The notes: a model not told the origin generated them from the letters alone. A stretch of 55,741 nt of DNA from Clostridium mediterraneense (GCF_900091705.1 NZ_LT594785.1:1859280-1915020), one strand, 5' to 3'; positions 19,139 through 29,132 are shown, counted from the stretch's first letter. Translations and numbers: made by a program.

Positions 19139-19597
19139 TTATATATCTACATTTCCTCTATAACTACTAAGACTTTTTACAGTAACATTAGTATCCTTTA
19201 AATTTCCACTTTCAAACTCTAAAACTTCTTCAATAACTTGATCTCCTGAGCTTCTACGAGCAACTTTTATTTGTCCAGTATAATTAGTTTCTAAATATAT
19301 ATCCTTATATTGTACTTCAAAATTACTTGATTTATAATTTACTTTAGTATCATCAAATCTTTCTGCATAGATATTTTTTATTAGCTCTGCATTAAGCCTT
19401 TCTGCCATTTTAGCTATTGATAAATGTTTTACTAATAAAGTTTCATTATAAATAGCATACTTGCATTTATATCCTCTAAAACATTGACTATCTATTGGTC
19501 TTAATCTAAACCCAAAATCTTTTGGTTTAAAAATATCTAAATTAGTAATTTCATATTCTCTATCTTTATAAATTAAAGCATCATTTACTTGTAACAT
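19139..19597 (-). CDS. Hypothetical 152-residue cytoplasmic protein
   Basis: A soluble protein with an SH3-like beta start (VNDALIYKDREYEITNLDIF), two Cys in QCFRGYKCKY, and beta-rich remaining sequence. There is no signal peptide or membrane helix. A G-rich site (GGGGGG) lies upstream of the ATG. It is preceded and followed by gaps, so probably a single-gene unit. Family not recognised. Confidence 0.55.
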   Translation of the reverse strand: MLQVNDALIYKDREYEITNLDIFKPKDFGFRLRPIDSQCFRGYKCKYAIYNETLLVKHLSIAKMAERLNAELIKNIYAERFDDTKVNYKSSNFEVQYKDIYLETNYTGQIKVARRSSGDQVIEEVLEFESGNLKDTNVTVKSLSSYRGNVDI

Positions 19598-19747
19598 ATT
19601 AAAAATCCCCCCTGATTGTCATTGTTGATACCTTAATTTTACAATAAAAGTAAACTACTTTCACTATATTTCTCTTATTATATAACAAATTTTATAGAAA
19701 AAATCCAATAAAACATAAAGTATTACACCAAAATATATTTCTTTATA

Positions 19748-20158
19748 CTAAAATTTTATTTCTGATTTTTTTATTCTTTCAACTAAATCTTTTATTTTTC
19801 CCTCTATTTTTCTTGCTATAATTATAAATTCATCATCACTCTTACCAGTAGGATCATCTAATCCCCAATCCTCAACATGTTTAGCTGGTAAATATGGACA
19901 TACTACATTACATCCCATTTTAATAACTATATCAGCACTTGGAATATCACTTAACAACTTAGATTTTTGTTTTTTATTCATATCAATATTATATAATTTT
20001 TTTATTATTCTAACAGCATCCTGATTAATTTGCGGTTTTAACTCAGTTCCTGCTGAATAACTTTCAAAAATATCTTTTCCATATAAATTCCCTAAAGCTT
20101 CTGCCATTTGTGATCTACATGAATTATGAACACATACAAATGCTACCTTTGGTTTCAT
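19748..20158 (-). CDS. arsC: Arsenate reductase, low-molecular-weight phosphatase type
   Basis: 136 residues. The phosphatase-type loop C-X5-R is CVHNSCR (Cys9-Arg15). Cys83 and Cys87 (MGCNVVCPYLP) would form the relay disulfide used by thioredoxin-coupled ArsC, and EDWGLDDPTGKSDDEF is the family's acid-loop region. It reduces arsenate to arsenite in the cytoplasm. It is the last gene after arsR and a MATE transporter, 28 bases from the MATE stop. No arsB or acr3 exporter gene is present, which is unusual (see findings). Confidence 0.88.
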   Translation of the reverse strand: MKPKVAFVCVHNSCRSQMAEALGNLYGKDIFESYSAGTELKPQINQDAVRIIKKLYNIDMNKKQKSKLLSDIPSADIVIKMGCNVVCPYLPAKHVEDWGLDDPTGKSDDEFIIIARKIEGKIKDLVERIKKSEIKF

Positions 20159-20186
20159 TTTACTCCCCCACTCCTTCAGTATTTTT

Positions 20187-21524
20187 TTAATTTAGATACT
20201 TATTACTTAAACTTTCATAAGTTTTATATATTCTAAATCTATAAATTAAAAATGATACAATTCCTTTGAATATACTGCTAAATGCTATACTTAACCATAT
20301 ACCATTTAAGCCTATATATTTTATCAAAATTAATGCCATAGGAATTCTCATACAAGTAAAAACTATACTAATAATAGATGGAATATTAGGCTTTCCTATC
20401 CCTGTAAATATTCCATTAGATACCATCTCAATCATACTAAATAACTGAGCTATTGCTATTATTTTTAAATATCTACTTGCCATAAAAATAGTTTCACTAT
20501 CATCAATAAAAATCTTAACTAGATTTACTGAAAATAAAATAAATATAAAAGTTATTAATATAGAATAAATGGCTCCTATTTTTATAGCAGTTATATATCC
20601 CTCATTTACTCTTTTAAATTTATTTGCTCCAAAATTTTGTCCAGTAAAACTTGCTATAGCTCCATTAAGTCCTCCTATAACCATATAAGTTACAGCTTCA
20701 ATTTGTAGTCCTATCTTTTGAGCTGCTATAGCATTATCTCCAAACACTGATATAATTCTAGCTAAAACTATATTTACTAATGTAAATATAATTCTTTGCA
20801 ATGACATAGGAAAACCTAACTTAATTATTTCGACTATCTTTTTATATTCTATAGCTTCACCACGATTAAATTTAATCATTTCCTTAGAATAAATATTAAA
20901 CAAAATAAACATTACTAGATTAGATATTAAAGTAGCTATCCCTGCTCCCAAAACTCCAAACTTAAATGTATATATAAGAATTGGATCTAACAATATATTT
21001 ATTATTATCCCAATAGCACTTATTTTAAGAGAAATTTTATTATTTCCAAAACTATTTAAGATTCTTATATATAAAGTATTAAAAAATGAAAAAAATAACA
21101 TAGGAGCACTAATTAATAAATATAAATATGAGTCTTTAACTACATTTATATTGCCAAGATTTAAAAACCCTATAAACTCCTTACCTAATACTATAATAAT
21201 AAAAGTATATATTAGGCCTGTAACTCCATTTAATATTAACCCTGCATTTATATATCTTTTTATATCTATATCTTTTTTAGCTCCTATTGAATGAGCTACT
21301 TTTATTCCAGTTCCTATTACAACTATAGAATTAATTGAATATCCTAGTCCTATAAAAAAACTTGATGAACCAATGCTAGTAACTGCATTACTTCCTAAAC
21401 CACCTACCCAAATCATATCTATTAAGTTATACATAAATTGAAGTACTGAACTTCCCATTATAGGTATTGATAACGTAGCTAATACTTTTATAACATTACC
21501 TTCTGTTAAATCTATCTTTTTCAT
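20187..21524 (-). CDS. MATE-family efflux transporter in an ars-type operon
   Basis: A multidrug and toxic compound extrusion protein of 445 residues with about 12 membrane helices in two halves (starts LSIPIMGSSVLQFMYNLIDM and LGFPMSLQRIIFTLVNIVLA). I chose the ATG at 21524, which has AGGGGGG just upstream. An in-frame ATG at 21557 has no ribosome binding site. MATE proteins exchange Na+ or H+ for organic cations and other toxic compounds. Lying between arsR and arsC, and behind palindromes overlapping its likely promoter, it is probably induced by the metalloid sensed by ArsR. The substrate is unknown. Confidence 0.85.
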   Translation of the reverse strand: MKKIDLTEGNVIKVLATLSIPIMGSSVLQFMYNLIDMIWVGGLGSNAVTSIGSSSFFIGLGYSINSIVVIGTGIKVAHSIGAKKDIDIKRYINAGLILNGVTGLIYTFIIIVLGKEFIGFLNLGNINVVKDSYLYLLISAPMLFFSFFNTLYIRILNSFGNNKISLKISAIGIIINILLDPILIYTFKFGVLGAGIATLISNLVMFILFNIYSKEMIKFNRGEAIEYKKIVEIIKLGFPMSLQRIIFTLVNIVLARIISVFGDNAIAAQKIGLQIEAVTYMVIGGLNGAIASFTGQNFGANKFKRVNEGYITAIKIGAIYSILITFIFILFSVNLVKIFIDDSETIFMASRYLKIIAIAQLFSMIEMVSNGIFTGIGKPNIPSIISIVFTCMRIPMALILIKYIGLNGIWLSIAFSSIFKGIVSFLIYRFRIYKTYESLSNKYLN

Positions 21525-21562
21525 AAGCCCCCCTAAAACTAAATCAAACAATATCATTATAT

Positions 21563-21592
21563 TATATACATAGATTATATTCTATGTATATA
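21563..21592. promoter_or_regulatory. Perfect palindrome overlapping the MATE promoter, likely ArsR operator
   Basis: Two perfect 12-base arms (TATATACATAGA and TCTATGTATATA) are separated by 6 bases. The spacer region carries a minus-strand TATAAT, so binding would block a promoter internal to the arsR-MATE gap. It shares the core ATAGA-N6-TCTAT with the palindrome at 21623-21656. Confidence 0.7.
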
Positions 21593-21622
21593 TATTTTTA
21601 TATCATTTTAAAGAGGTTATAT

Positions 21623-21656
21623 AAATAATATATAGATATATTTCTATATATTATTT
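21623..21656. promoter_or_regulatory. Perfect 34-bp palindrome over the arsR stop codon, likely second operator
   Basis: Arms of 14 bases (21623-21636 and 21643-21656) are separated by 6 bases and overlap the last codons of arsR. The core ATAGA-N6-TCTAT is the same as in the neighbouring palindrome. There is no T run after it, so a terminator role is unlikely. Confidence 0.6.
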
Positions 21657-21947
21657 GCAGATACATTCTTCTGTATCAGTTATAATTTCCATAAAAAAAA
21701 GTACTGTTCTATTTGAAATAGTATTATTTATTTTATAATAATTCCAAATACCTTCTTTTCTAGTATCAACTAAGCCACAATCTATTAAAACTTTCATATG
21801 ATGTGATAATGTAGGTTGAGTAAAATTAAAATATTCTAAAATTTCACATGCACACTTTTCTCCACAAGATAATAAGTCTAGTATCTTTAATCTTTTAGGA
21901 TCACTTAAAGCTTTAAATATCTTAGAGTTTTTTTCGTACTTATCCAA
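21651..21947 (-). CDS. arsR: ArsR/SmtB-family metalloid-responsive repressor
   Basis: 98 residues with a winged-helix domain. KALSDPKRLKILDLLSCGEK is the typical start. The alpha-3 metal motif CAC (in EKCACEILEYF) matches the CxC arsenite site of ArsR proteins. QPTLSHHMKVLIDCGLVDTR is the recognition helix plus wing. An extra Cys pair at the C-terminus (EECICK) could add ligands. The start codon is TTG at 21947, five bases after AGGAGG. It would release DNA on binding As(III)/Sb(III). It is the first gene of arsR-MATE-arsC. Confidence 0.88.
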   Translation of the reverse strand: MDKYEKNSKIFKALSDPKRLKILDLLSCGEKCACEILEYFNFTQPTLSHHMKVLIDCGLVDTRKEGIWNYYKINNTISNRTVLFFMEIITDTEECICK

Positions 21948-22031
21948 AATAGCCTCCTCGTTATATCTACATATTTAATCTAAATTTTCTAATACTTAAT
22001 TTAAAATATATTAAATCTAATATGCAGTTAT

Positions 22032-25000
22032 TTATATTAAATTCTTTAAAAATTCCTTTTTACTTTCTATTATATCTTTCTTAGTTAATTTATTTATTTC
22101 GTTTCTATCAAAGCAATTTTCTTCATAAACTCTAACACTCTGAGTTTTAGCTAGAATATCTACATAAGTCTTAATAACAAAACCATTACTAACTCTTACA
22201 TTAGTATATATCTCTTTTATAACTTCATCTAAAACTTCCTTTGCTCCTTCAGATAATTCAAGTTCCTTATCAGCTATTTTATTTAAAGCCATTTCCATTA
22301 AATTATCACTTGAAAAATCTTTAAAGTTTAACCATAGAGGGAATTTATAATTTAATTCAACATTTCTTTTCATAAGCTTAGTAAGCTTTTCTTTTTCACC
22401 TGAAATAACTATAATATTTCTCTTTCCACTTTCTTCAATAAAGTTAACTAAATTTGATATTATCTCTTTATCATTTTCTTCTTCTATAATTAAATCTGCT
22501 CTCTTTAAAAAGATTACTCTTCCTCTAACATTCTTCACTATTTCAGATAAACTTTTTCCATTCTTATATGAAGAAATTATTTTAGATACTCCTATTTCTA
22601 AAACACTACTGTTATCTAATATTCCCATACTACTAAGCATGTTTGCAAATATATCTAAACTTAATCTTTTTCCTGTTCCATCACTACCTGTAAATACAAT
22701 ATTTTGCATCATATCTATATAAGTATTAAGACCCTTTTTGGCTCTTTTTTCTTCTATCTTAATAATCTTATATTGTTGTCTTAAAAATTCTTTTATATTT
22801 TCATTTCCAACAATACTCTTAATATTTTCTTCTATATCAAAATCTGTATCATATTCAGAAACATTTATTTTTTCTATATCCTTTTCTGTTATAAGATTCA
22901 TTTCATAAACACTTATATCATTTTCTGCAATTCTAATACTTTGATTTCTAATAAGATTTTCAACATAATTTCTAACCATTCTTCCATTTCCTGATTGAGA
23001 ATCTAAGTTTTCATAAATATCTTTAAAACTCTTTTTCAGTTCTTTATACGCAAGTTCTGATACTTCAAATCCTTTAGACTTAATAATTTTAATAGCCATA
23101 GATAAAAGTTCTTCTGGGTTATAATCCTCAAAAGTAGTCCAAAGCGGAAATCTTGATTTAAGACCTATATTAATGGCAAAGAAATCTTCCATATCTTTTT
23201 CATACCCTGCAAGAATTACTATTACTTCTCCTCTATAATCCTCAATTAGCTTTAATAAAGTTTCTATTGCTTCTCTACCAATCTCATCTGCTGCTAAAAT
23301 ATAAGCTTCATCTATAAATAGAACTCCACCTATTGCTTCCTTAAATTTTGCTATTGTCTTTTTACTAGTTTGACCTGGTACTTCTGAAACAAAACTTGAT
23401 CTATCAGTTTCAATTAACTGCCCAACTTTTAAAGCTCCCATACTATTTAGCATTTCAGCAACAATTCTAGCTATACTTGTTTTACCTGTCCCTGGATTAC
23501 CTGCAAACACCATATTTAAATTTTGATCTATCTTTATGTCAATTCCTGCTGCTCTTCTTTTTTCTTGAGCAATAACTATCTTATATTGATTTCTAAGGAA
23601 ATTCTTAACCTCTTCTAGACCTATAATTTCATTTAACTTTTCTTCTAAATTAAATTTAGAATTTGCCTTAAAATTAAAATTATTTCTTTCAAGTAAATCT
23701 ATTTTCTTAGAACTATTACTCATATATTCTTTAGAAGCATCTAAAATAGCATTATCAACTACATTTCTAACAAATCTAGCATTTCCTAAATCATTCTTTT
23801 CAAGTGTTTGATTTCTCACAAATAACTCTATAAGCTCATCCTTAACATCATCACTTATTTTATACCCTTTTGATTTTGCTATATTTACAGCTATCTCATA
23901 CATTTCATTTGGATTATAATCTTCAAAAACTATTGTATTTGGAAATCTTGATTTAAGACCTGAATTAAATTCTAAGAATCTATCCATATCTTTTTCATAC
24001 CCAGCTAATATAACTATTAAATCTTCCCTATTATCCTCTACTCCCTTTAAAAGAGCATTTACTATTTCTTTTCCCATCTTATCATCTTCATTTTCACAAA
24101 GAGAATAAGCTTCATCAATAAATAAAACTCCCCCAATAGCAGACTCGATTATTTCTATAGTTCTACCTGCTGCTTCTTCTATATTTTCAGTTACAAAATC
24201 AGCCTTACTTACTTCTTTAAAAATTCCTTTTTTAAGTAGGCCTAGAGCATTTAAATATTCAAAAGTTACTCTTGCTGCATTAGTCTTTCCTGTACCTGCA
24301 TTACCTGCAAATATCATATTTAAAGACATCTTAGAAGTTTTAAGTCCTAATTTTTCTCTTATCTTTTGCACCTTATAATTATTTTCAATACTATTCATAA
24401 AATCTTTAAGCTGTTTCATTCCAATAATAGATTTCAGCTTATACTTTACTTCTTCTAAAGTTGCTGTTTGATATTTACTTAATTTAAAAGTTCCCTTTTC
24501 TGTTTCACAATATATCTCTTCATTTTCTAAATATAAAATTATACTATGACCTTCTTTTATCTCCTCAGATAATATGAACTTTTTAAGAGGTTTATATATT
24601 TCATATGCTATATACTCTCTTAATCTAAGGGAACTATCTGATTTATAATTACTATTTAAAAAACTAATTAAATTTTTATATTTATTCTCATCCTGATTAA
24701 ATATAAAATCAATTTTAAATTCTCCTAAGCTATCAATAGCTTTATTAAATTCTCTAGCAACTACCTTTTCTCTATCTTCTGTACTTAATTCTTCTGTATA
24801 TAAAACAAATGCTCTATTTATAAATTTATCATTAAATAATTTATTTAGTTGTATCCCATCCTCATTAGAAGTAAAAACAAAAAACTTCTCATGACAAATA
24901 AAATTATCAATACTTCCAAGCTCTTCTTTTTCAGCTTCAACTAAAAATTCATTTCTGATAACATAGCTACCATTAAGCATTAAACAAGTTTTAGGATATA

Positions 25001-25379
25001 GGTTAGATAACATTTTTAATATTTCGTCACTAGCTTTATTAAAATCTTTAAAAATTACTAATTCTGAATCACTATTTAAAACATTATATAAATCTGTTAT
25101 AAAAGCGTTATATCCTAAATTAAAATTATATGTATTTAAATCTATTTCATCTATAATATTATTTTTGAATAAGCCCTCTTTATTTAACTCATTTACTAAA
25201 AGCTCAATTGCACTCTTCTTTCCAGTATCTTTGCCTCCAAGTAAAAATATATTTCCCTTATTATCATTCTCTATTTTCTTCTCAAAATAATTACATAACT
25301 CTAATACAAAGTTATCTTGTCCTATAAGTTCATTTCTAAGTGTTTTTTCTATATTATTAAATTTTTCTTTATTGCTCAT
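22032..25379 (-). CDS. Four-module AAA+ ATPase of the CbxX/CfqX (SpoVK-like) type
   Basis: 1115 residues made of four AAA-like modules. Module 1 (about 10-200) is divergent, with Walker A-like GGKDTGKKS near 48. Modules 2 and 3 are intact: Walker A GNAGTGKT near 360 and GNPGTGKT near 627, Walker B GGVLFIDEAYSL near 420 and GGVLFIDEAYIL near 689. Both have the CbbX-type arginine region (LKSRFPNTIVFEDYNPNE, LKSRFPLWTTFEDYNPEE). Module 4 has GSDGTGKR near 899 but a broken Walker B (VIFLKRADL), so it is probably inactive in hydrolysis. Single- or double-module relatives include SpoVK and Rubisco activase CbbX. It probably remodels a protein complex. The substrate is unknown and no partner gene is adjacent. 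GAGGTGA precedes the ATG. Confidence 0.82.
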   Translation of the reverse strand: MSNKEKFNNIEKTLRNELIGQDNFVLELCNYFEKKIENDNKGNIFLLGGKDTGKKSAIELLVNELNKEGLFKNNIIDEIDLNTYNFNLGYNAFITDLYNVLNSDSELVIFKDFNKASDEILKMLSNLYPKTCLMLNGSYVIRNEFLVEAEKEELGSIDNFICHEKFFVFTSNEDGIQLNKLFNDKFINRAFVLYTEELSTEDREKVVAREFNKAIDSLGEFKIDFIFNQDENKYKNLISFLNSNYKSDSSLRLREYIAYEIYKPLKKFILSEEIKEGHSIILYLENEEIYCETEKGTFKLSKYQTATLEEVKYKLKSIIGMKQLKDFMNSIENNYKVQKIREKLGLKTSKMSLNMIFAGNAGTGKTNAARVTFEYLNALGLLKKGIFKEVSKADFVTENIEEAAGRTIEIIESAIGGVLFIDEAYSLCENEDDKMGKEIVNALLKGVEDNREDLIVILAGYEKDMDRFLEFNSGLKSRFPNTIVFEDYNPNEMYEIAVNIAKSKGYKISDDVKDELIELFVRNQTLEKNDLGNARFVRNVVDNAILDASKEYMSNSSKKIDLLERNNFNFKANSKFNLEEKLNEIIGLEEVKNFLRNQYKIVIAQEKRRAAGIDIKIDQNLNMVFAGNPGTGKTSIARIVAEMLNSMGALKVGQLIETDRSSFVSEVPGQTSKKTIAKFKEAIGGVLFIDEAYILAADEIGREAIETLLKLIEDYRGEVIVILAGYEKDMEDFFAINIGLKSRFPLWTTFEDYNPEELLSMAIKIIKSKGFEVSELAYKELKKSFKDIYENLDSQSGNGRMVRNYVENLIRNQSIRIAENDISVYEMNLITEKDIEKINVSEYDTDFDIEENIKSIVGNENIKEFLRQQYKIIKIEEKRAKKGLNTYIDMMQNIVFTGSDGTGKRLSLDIFANMLSSMGILDNSSVLEIGVSKIISSYKNGKSLSEIVKNVRGRVIFLKRADLIIEEENDKEIISNLVNFIEESGKRNIIVISGEKEKLTKLMKRNVELNYKFPLWLNFKDFSSDNLMEMALNKIADKELELSEGAKEVLDEVIKEIYTNVRVSNGFVIKTYVDILAKTQSVRVYEENCFDRNEINKLTKKDIIESKKEFLKNLI

Positions 25380-25441
25380 AAGCTCACCTCTTAATAATAT
25401 TTTGTATAAAATCTATTTGTTTATTTATAAATATAAAAAAA

Positions 25442-25463
25442 CATAGGATTGTATAATCCTATG
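25442..25463 (-). terminator. Second hairpin with T run upstream of the AAA gene
   Basis: A 9-bp stem (25442-25450 with 25455-25463), 4-base loop, followed on the minus strand by seven T. It lies after the mnmA terminator and before the AAA start, so it is either a tandem terminator or an attenuator in the AAA leader. Confidence 0.65.
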
Positions 25464-25512
25464 CTTTTTAACTCTACTTCTATATTCTACTACAAATACT
25501 ATTAAATTATCT

Positions 25513-25563
25513 ATAAATAAAAAAGATGTCAACTCTTTATAAGCTATCATCTTTTTTATTTAT
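25513..25563 (-). terminator. Terminator of mnmA
   Basis: Perfect 16-base arms (25513-25528 and 25548-25563) begin just after the mnmA stop. Confidence 0.8.
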
Positions 25564-25567
25564 AAAA

Positions 25568-26668
<1,101 letters not shown>

Positions 26669-26775
26669 TTATCACCTTTCCATATTTTTTATTTCAGTAT
26701 CATTTTATAAATTCCTAAATCTATAAATAATTATGTAACTTTTTACTTTACTATCCTAAATATTATTAAACAAAA

Positions 26776-26811
26776 ATAACTACTATATATAAATAGTATT
26801 ATAGTAGTTAT
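26776..26811 (-). terminator. Terminator of the metallo-beta-lactamase lipoprotein gene
   Basis: A perfect 12-bp stem (26776-26787 with 26800-26811) followed on the minus strand by TTTTTG. Confidence 0.75.
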
Positions 26812-26905
26812 CTTTTATAAATTCAAATTATTTATTTTTAGTAACTAAATTAGTTTCATAAAATTCTTATAATATATAAAATACTAAATTTTCTTTAAGT
26901 TAATC

Positions 26906-27832
26906 TTACTTTTTAGCATCTTTATCTCTATATAAATAACTTCCTTCTACACAATCAGTTTCTATACCTTGTCCTGTTGATTTAAAAATTATATCTCCAC
27001 ATTCATCTGTTCTATGAATTTTTATATCTTTATCTTTTACTCTATCCATAACTACTTTATGAGGATGATTATATTTATTATCTTTGCCAACAGTTATAAC
27101 TCCATACTCTGGATTTACTTTATCTAAAAACTCTTGTGATGTTGATGTCCTTGAACCATGATGTCCTAGCTTTAAAACATCTACATCTACCATTTTAGAT
27201 AATACCTCTGATTCAGTTGCAGCTTCAGCATCACCAGTAAATAAGAACTTATCATCTCCATTAACATATAAAGTAATTAAAGACTGCTCATTAGTATCTT
27301 TTCCACCATTAACATTATAAAATTGCATATAAGCCCCATTACCTAAATCAAATTTTCTACCTTCTAAAGGTACACTAGGATTTAATCCTCTATCACTAGC
27401 TGCCATTATAAAATCTTTATATGTTTTAGTATCTCCACTTCCATTAGATACAAGAAGATCTCCTATCTCTATATTTTCTATTACAGCATCTAATCCACCA
27501 ATATGGTCTGCATGATTATGTGTAGCTATTATATAATCTAATTTTTTCACTCCAAGTTTATTAAGATATGTAACTATTAATTTTTCATCATTATTATCTC
27601 CACCATCAATTAATACATTTTTCTCACCCTTAATTAAGATAGCATCACTATTTCCTGTATCAATAAAATGAACTTCTGCCTCAGTAGAATTATTTACTTT
27701 AGAATTTTGATTATTATTACTTTCAACTTTTGTATTATTACTATCAATAGCTTGACTACTACACCCTGAAACTAAAAATGCTACTCCAGTAAAAAGTGTA
27801 ATAATAGCTAACTTAAAATAATTTTTTCCCAT
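26906..27832 (-). CDS. ComEC C-domain-like metallo-beta-lactamase lipoprotein
   Basis: 308 residues. It has a lipoprotein signal with lipobox VSGC (Cys24), an Asn/Ser-rich linker to about 50, and a beta-lactamase-fold hydrolase domain. Motifs are VHFIDTGNSDAILI, the metal site HNHADH (His105, His107, Asp109, His110), LFTGDAE and LGHHGSRTS. This arrangement matches stand-alone ComEC/Rec2-type domains, which in some cases are nucleases for incoming DNA. Here it is anchored outside the membrane, and substrate and role in DNA uptake are unproven. No competence gene is adjacent. Confidence 0.82.
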   Translation of the reverse strand: MGKNYFKLAIITLFTGVAFLVSGCSSQAIDSNNTKVESNNNQNSKVNNSTEAEVHFIDTGNSDAILIKGEKNVLIDGGDNNDEKLIVTYLNKLGVKKLDYIIATHNHADHIGGLDAVIENIEIGDLLVSNGSGDTKTYKDFIMAASDRGLNPSVPLEGRKFDLGNGAYMQFYNVNGGKDTNEQSLITLYVNGDDKFLFTGDAEAATESEVLSKMVDVDVLKLGHHGSRTSTSQEFLDKVNPEYGVITVGKDNKYNHPHKVVMDRVKDKDIKIHRTDECGDIIFKSTGQGIETDCVEGSYLYRDKDAKK

Positions 27833-28103
27833 ATTATCCCCCTAATCGTTAAAAGACTATAACTATTATATACATTTTTTACAATTCAATCTTAAATAAT
27901 CTATTAATATAGCTTTAATTTACAATTAAATTAAAATTTTAAAATAAAACTAACTTTAATTAGTATTTACTAGCTTAATTTAAAAAGATAGTCTTTTAAA
28001 AAGAATTATTAAGTTAGATTTTAATTTGTATATAGTATATTATTAACTTAGCTTTGGCAAGAGGCTTTATATCTTGTACAAAATTATAAAGGTGGGACCT
28101 AAT

Positions 28104-28556
28104 ATGTCAGTTTATACAATTACATACTATTTAAAAGAAGAAACTCACGCTGATCACCACGATCATCATGAACATGAAGATCATAAGCATGAAAATGATA
28201 ATCACGGACATCATGAACATCATCACCATGATGAACATGAACACCATGACCATCATGAACATGATCATCACGAACATGACCACAATCATGGACACCATGA
28301 CCACCACAGCCATGAAGAACACATGCACACACATCCAAGAGATGAATTCCAAATAATTGGAGAAATCAAAACTTTAGGAGCATGGGCTCATATGATGCCT
28401 CATAGTTTCTTAGTTAAAACAGATTTAAGTGCAGAAGAAATTTTAGCTAAACTTAAAGCTGTTGTTCAATCAGAAGATATGATTTTTGTAACTAAAGTTG
28501 ATGCAAATGATGTTGCTTCATTAACACCTCAAGTTGTCGAATGGATTAGAGCTTAA
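28104..28556 (+). CDS. SinR/Cas2-like small protein with a large His-rich insertion
   Basis: 150 residues from the ATG at 28104 (AAAGGTGGG upstream); an in-frame TTG at 28074 is rejected. The flanks read as one small ferredoxin-like domain: VYTITYYLKE at 3-12, then FQIIGEIKTLGAWAHMMPHS, FLVKTDLSAEEILAKLKAVV, DMIFVTKVDANDV and VVEWIRA. This pattern resembles the Cas2-like 'SinR family' proteins from memory. Between the first strand and first helix sits a tract (about residues 15-77) with 34 His plus many Asp/Glu, as in metal-storage or metallochaperone His tails. It has no signal peptide, so it is cytoplasmic. Single gene with a strong terminator. Ni, Zn or Co binding is inference. Confidence 0.7.
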   Translation: MSVYTITYYLKEETHADHHDHHEHEDHKHENDNHGHHEHHHHDEHEHHDHHEHDHHEHDHNHGHHDHHSHEEHMHTHPRDEFQIIGEIKTLGAWAHMMPHSFLVKTDLSAEEILAKLKAVVQSEDMIFVTKVDANDVASLTPQVVEWIRA

Positions 28557-28565
28557 TATAAAATA

Positions 28566-28596
28566 AAAAAGCTATCTCTTTATGAGATAGCTTTTT
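28566..28596. terminator. Bidirectional terminator
   Basis: A 13-bp stem (28566-28578 with 28584-28596) between the His-rich gene and the cupin gene. Confidence 0.88.
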
Positions 28597-28619
28597 AAAT
28601 ATTCTAATTTAAATTATAA

Positions 28620-29018
28620 CTATTTTAATTTACTATATTCTTCATCACTAACTACTTCACACCATTCAGTAGAAGCACCTTCTACTGGCACTTCAATAGC
28701 AATATGTGCAAACCAACTATCCTTTGCTGCTCCATGCCAATGTTTTACTTCTGGTGATATACTTACAACATCACCTTGTACTAATTCTCTAGCTTCTTTT
28801 CCTTCTTCAACATACCAGCCTCTTCCTGATGTACAAAGAAGAATTTGTCTTCCTTTATGATGGATATGCCAATTATTTCTACATCCTGGTTCAAAAGTTA
28901 CATTCGCTATTATAGCACTATCCATTGTAAGCATATTAAGATAACTTTGTCCTATAAAGTATTTTGCATATCCATCATTTTTATCTCCTCTTGGAAAAAT
29001 ATCTTTAAATTCATTCAT
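28620..29018 (-). CDS. Single-domain cupin protein
   Basis: 132 residues, one cupin barrel. Motif 1 is NNWHIHHKGRQILLCTSGRG, with metal-ligand His of the HxH type, and motif 2 is GDVVSISPEVKHWHGAAKDS. Such proteins often sit with carboxymuconolactone decarboxylases or aldo-keto reductases, where they are thought to handle reactive carbonyls. No such partner is adjacent here. Upstream lies a MerR-type promoter with a 19-base spacer (listed separately), which suggests induction by electrophiles or oxidants. AAGGAG precedes the ATG. Confidence 0.85.
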   Translation of the reverse strand: MNEFKDIFPRGDKNDGYAKYFIGQSYLNMLTMDSAIIANVTFEPGCRNNWHIHHKGRQILLCTSGRGWYVEEGKEARELVQGDVVSISPEVKHWHGAAKDSWFAHIAIEVPVEGASTEWCEVVSDEEYSKLK

Positions 29019-29132
29019 TATTAATTTCTCCTTTTCTTTATAAATTTAATATAGTTTTAAATTCTTCCTCCAAATAGCTATTTAAAAGTAATTTTTATTC
29101 CTATCTTTTATTTCTTTAATTGATTTAAATTT

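Noticed and set aside
21948-22010. Third ArsR palindrome before arsR
   Set aside because: The region has ATCTA-like fragments but no ATAGA-N6-TCTAT dyad.
28120-28356. Short frames, some Met- or Val/His-rich, in other frames of the His-rich gene
   Set aside because: They are by-products of the CAT/CAC/GAT repeat of the His tract and lack start signals.
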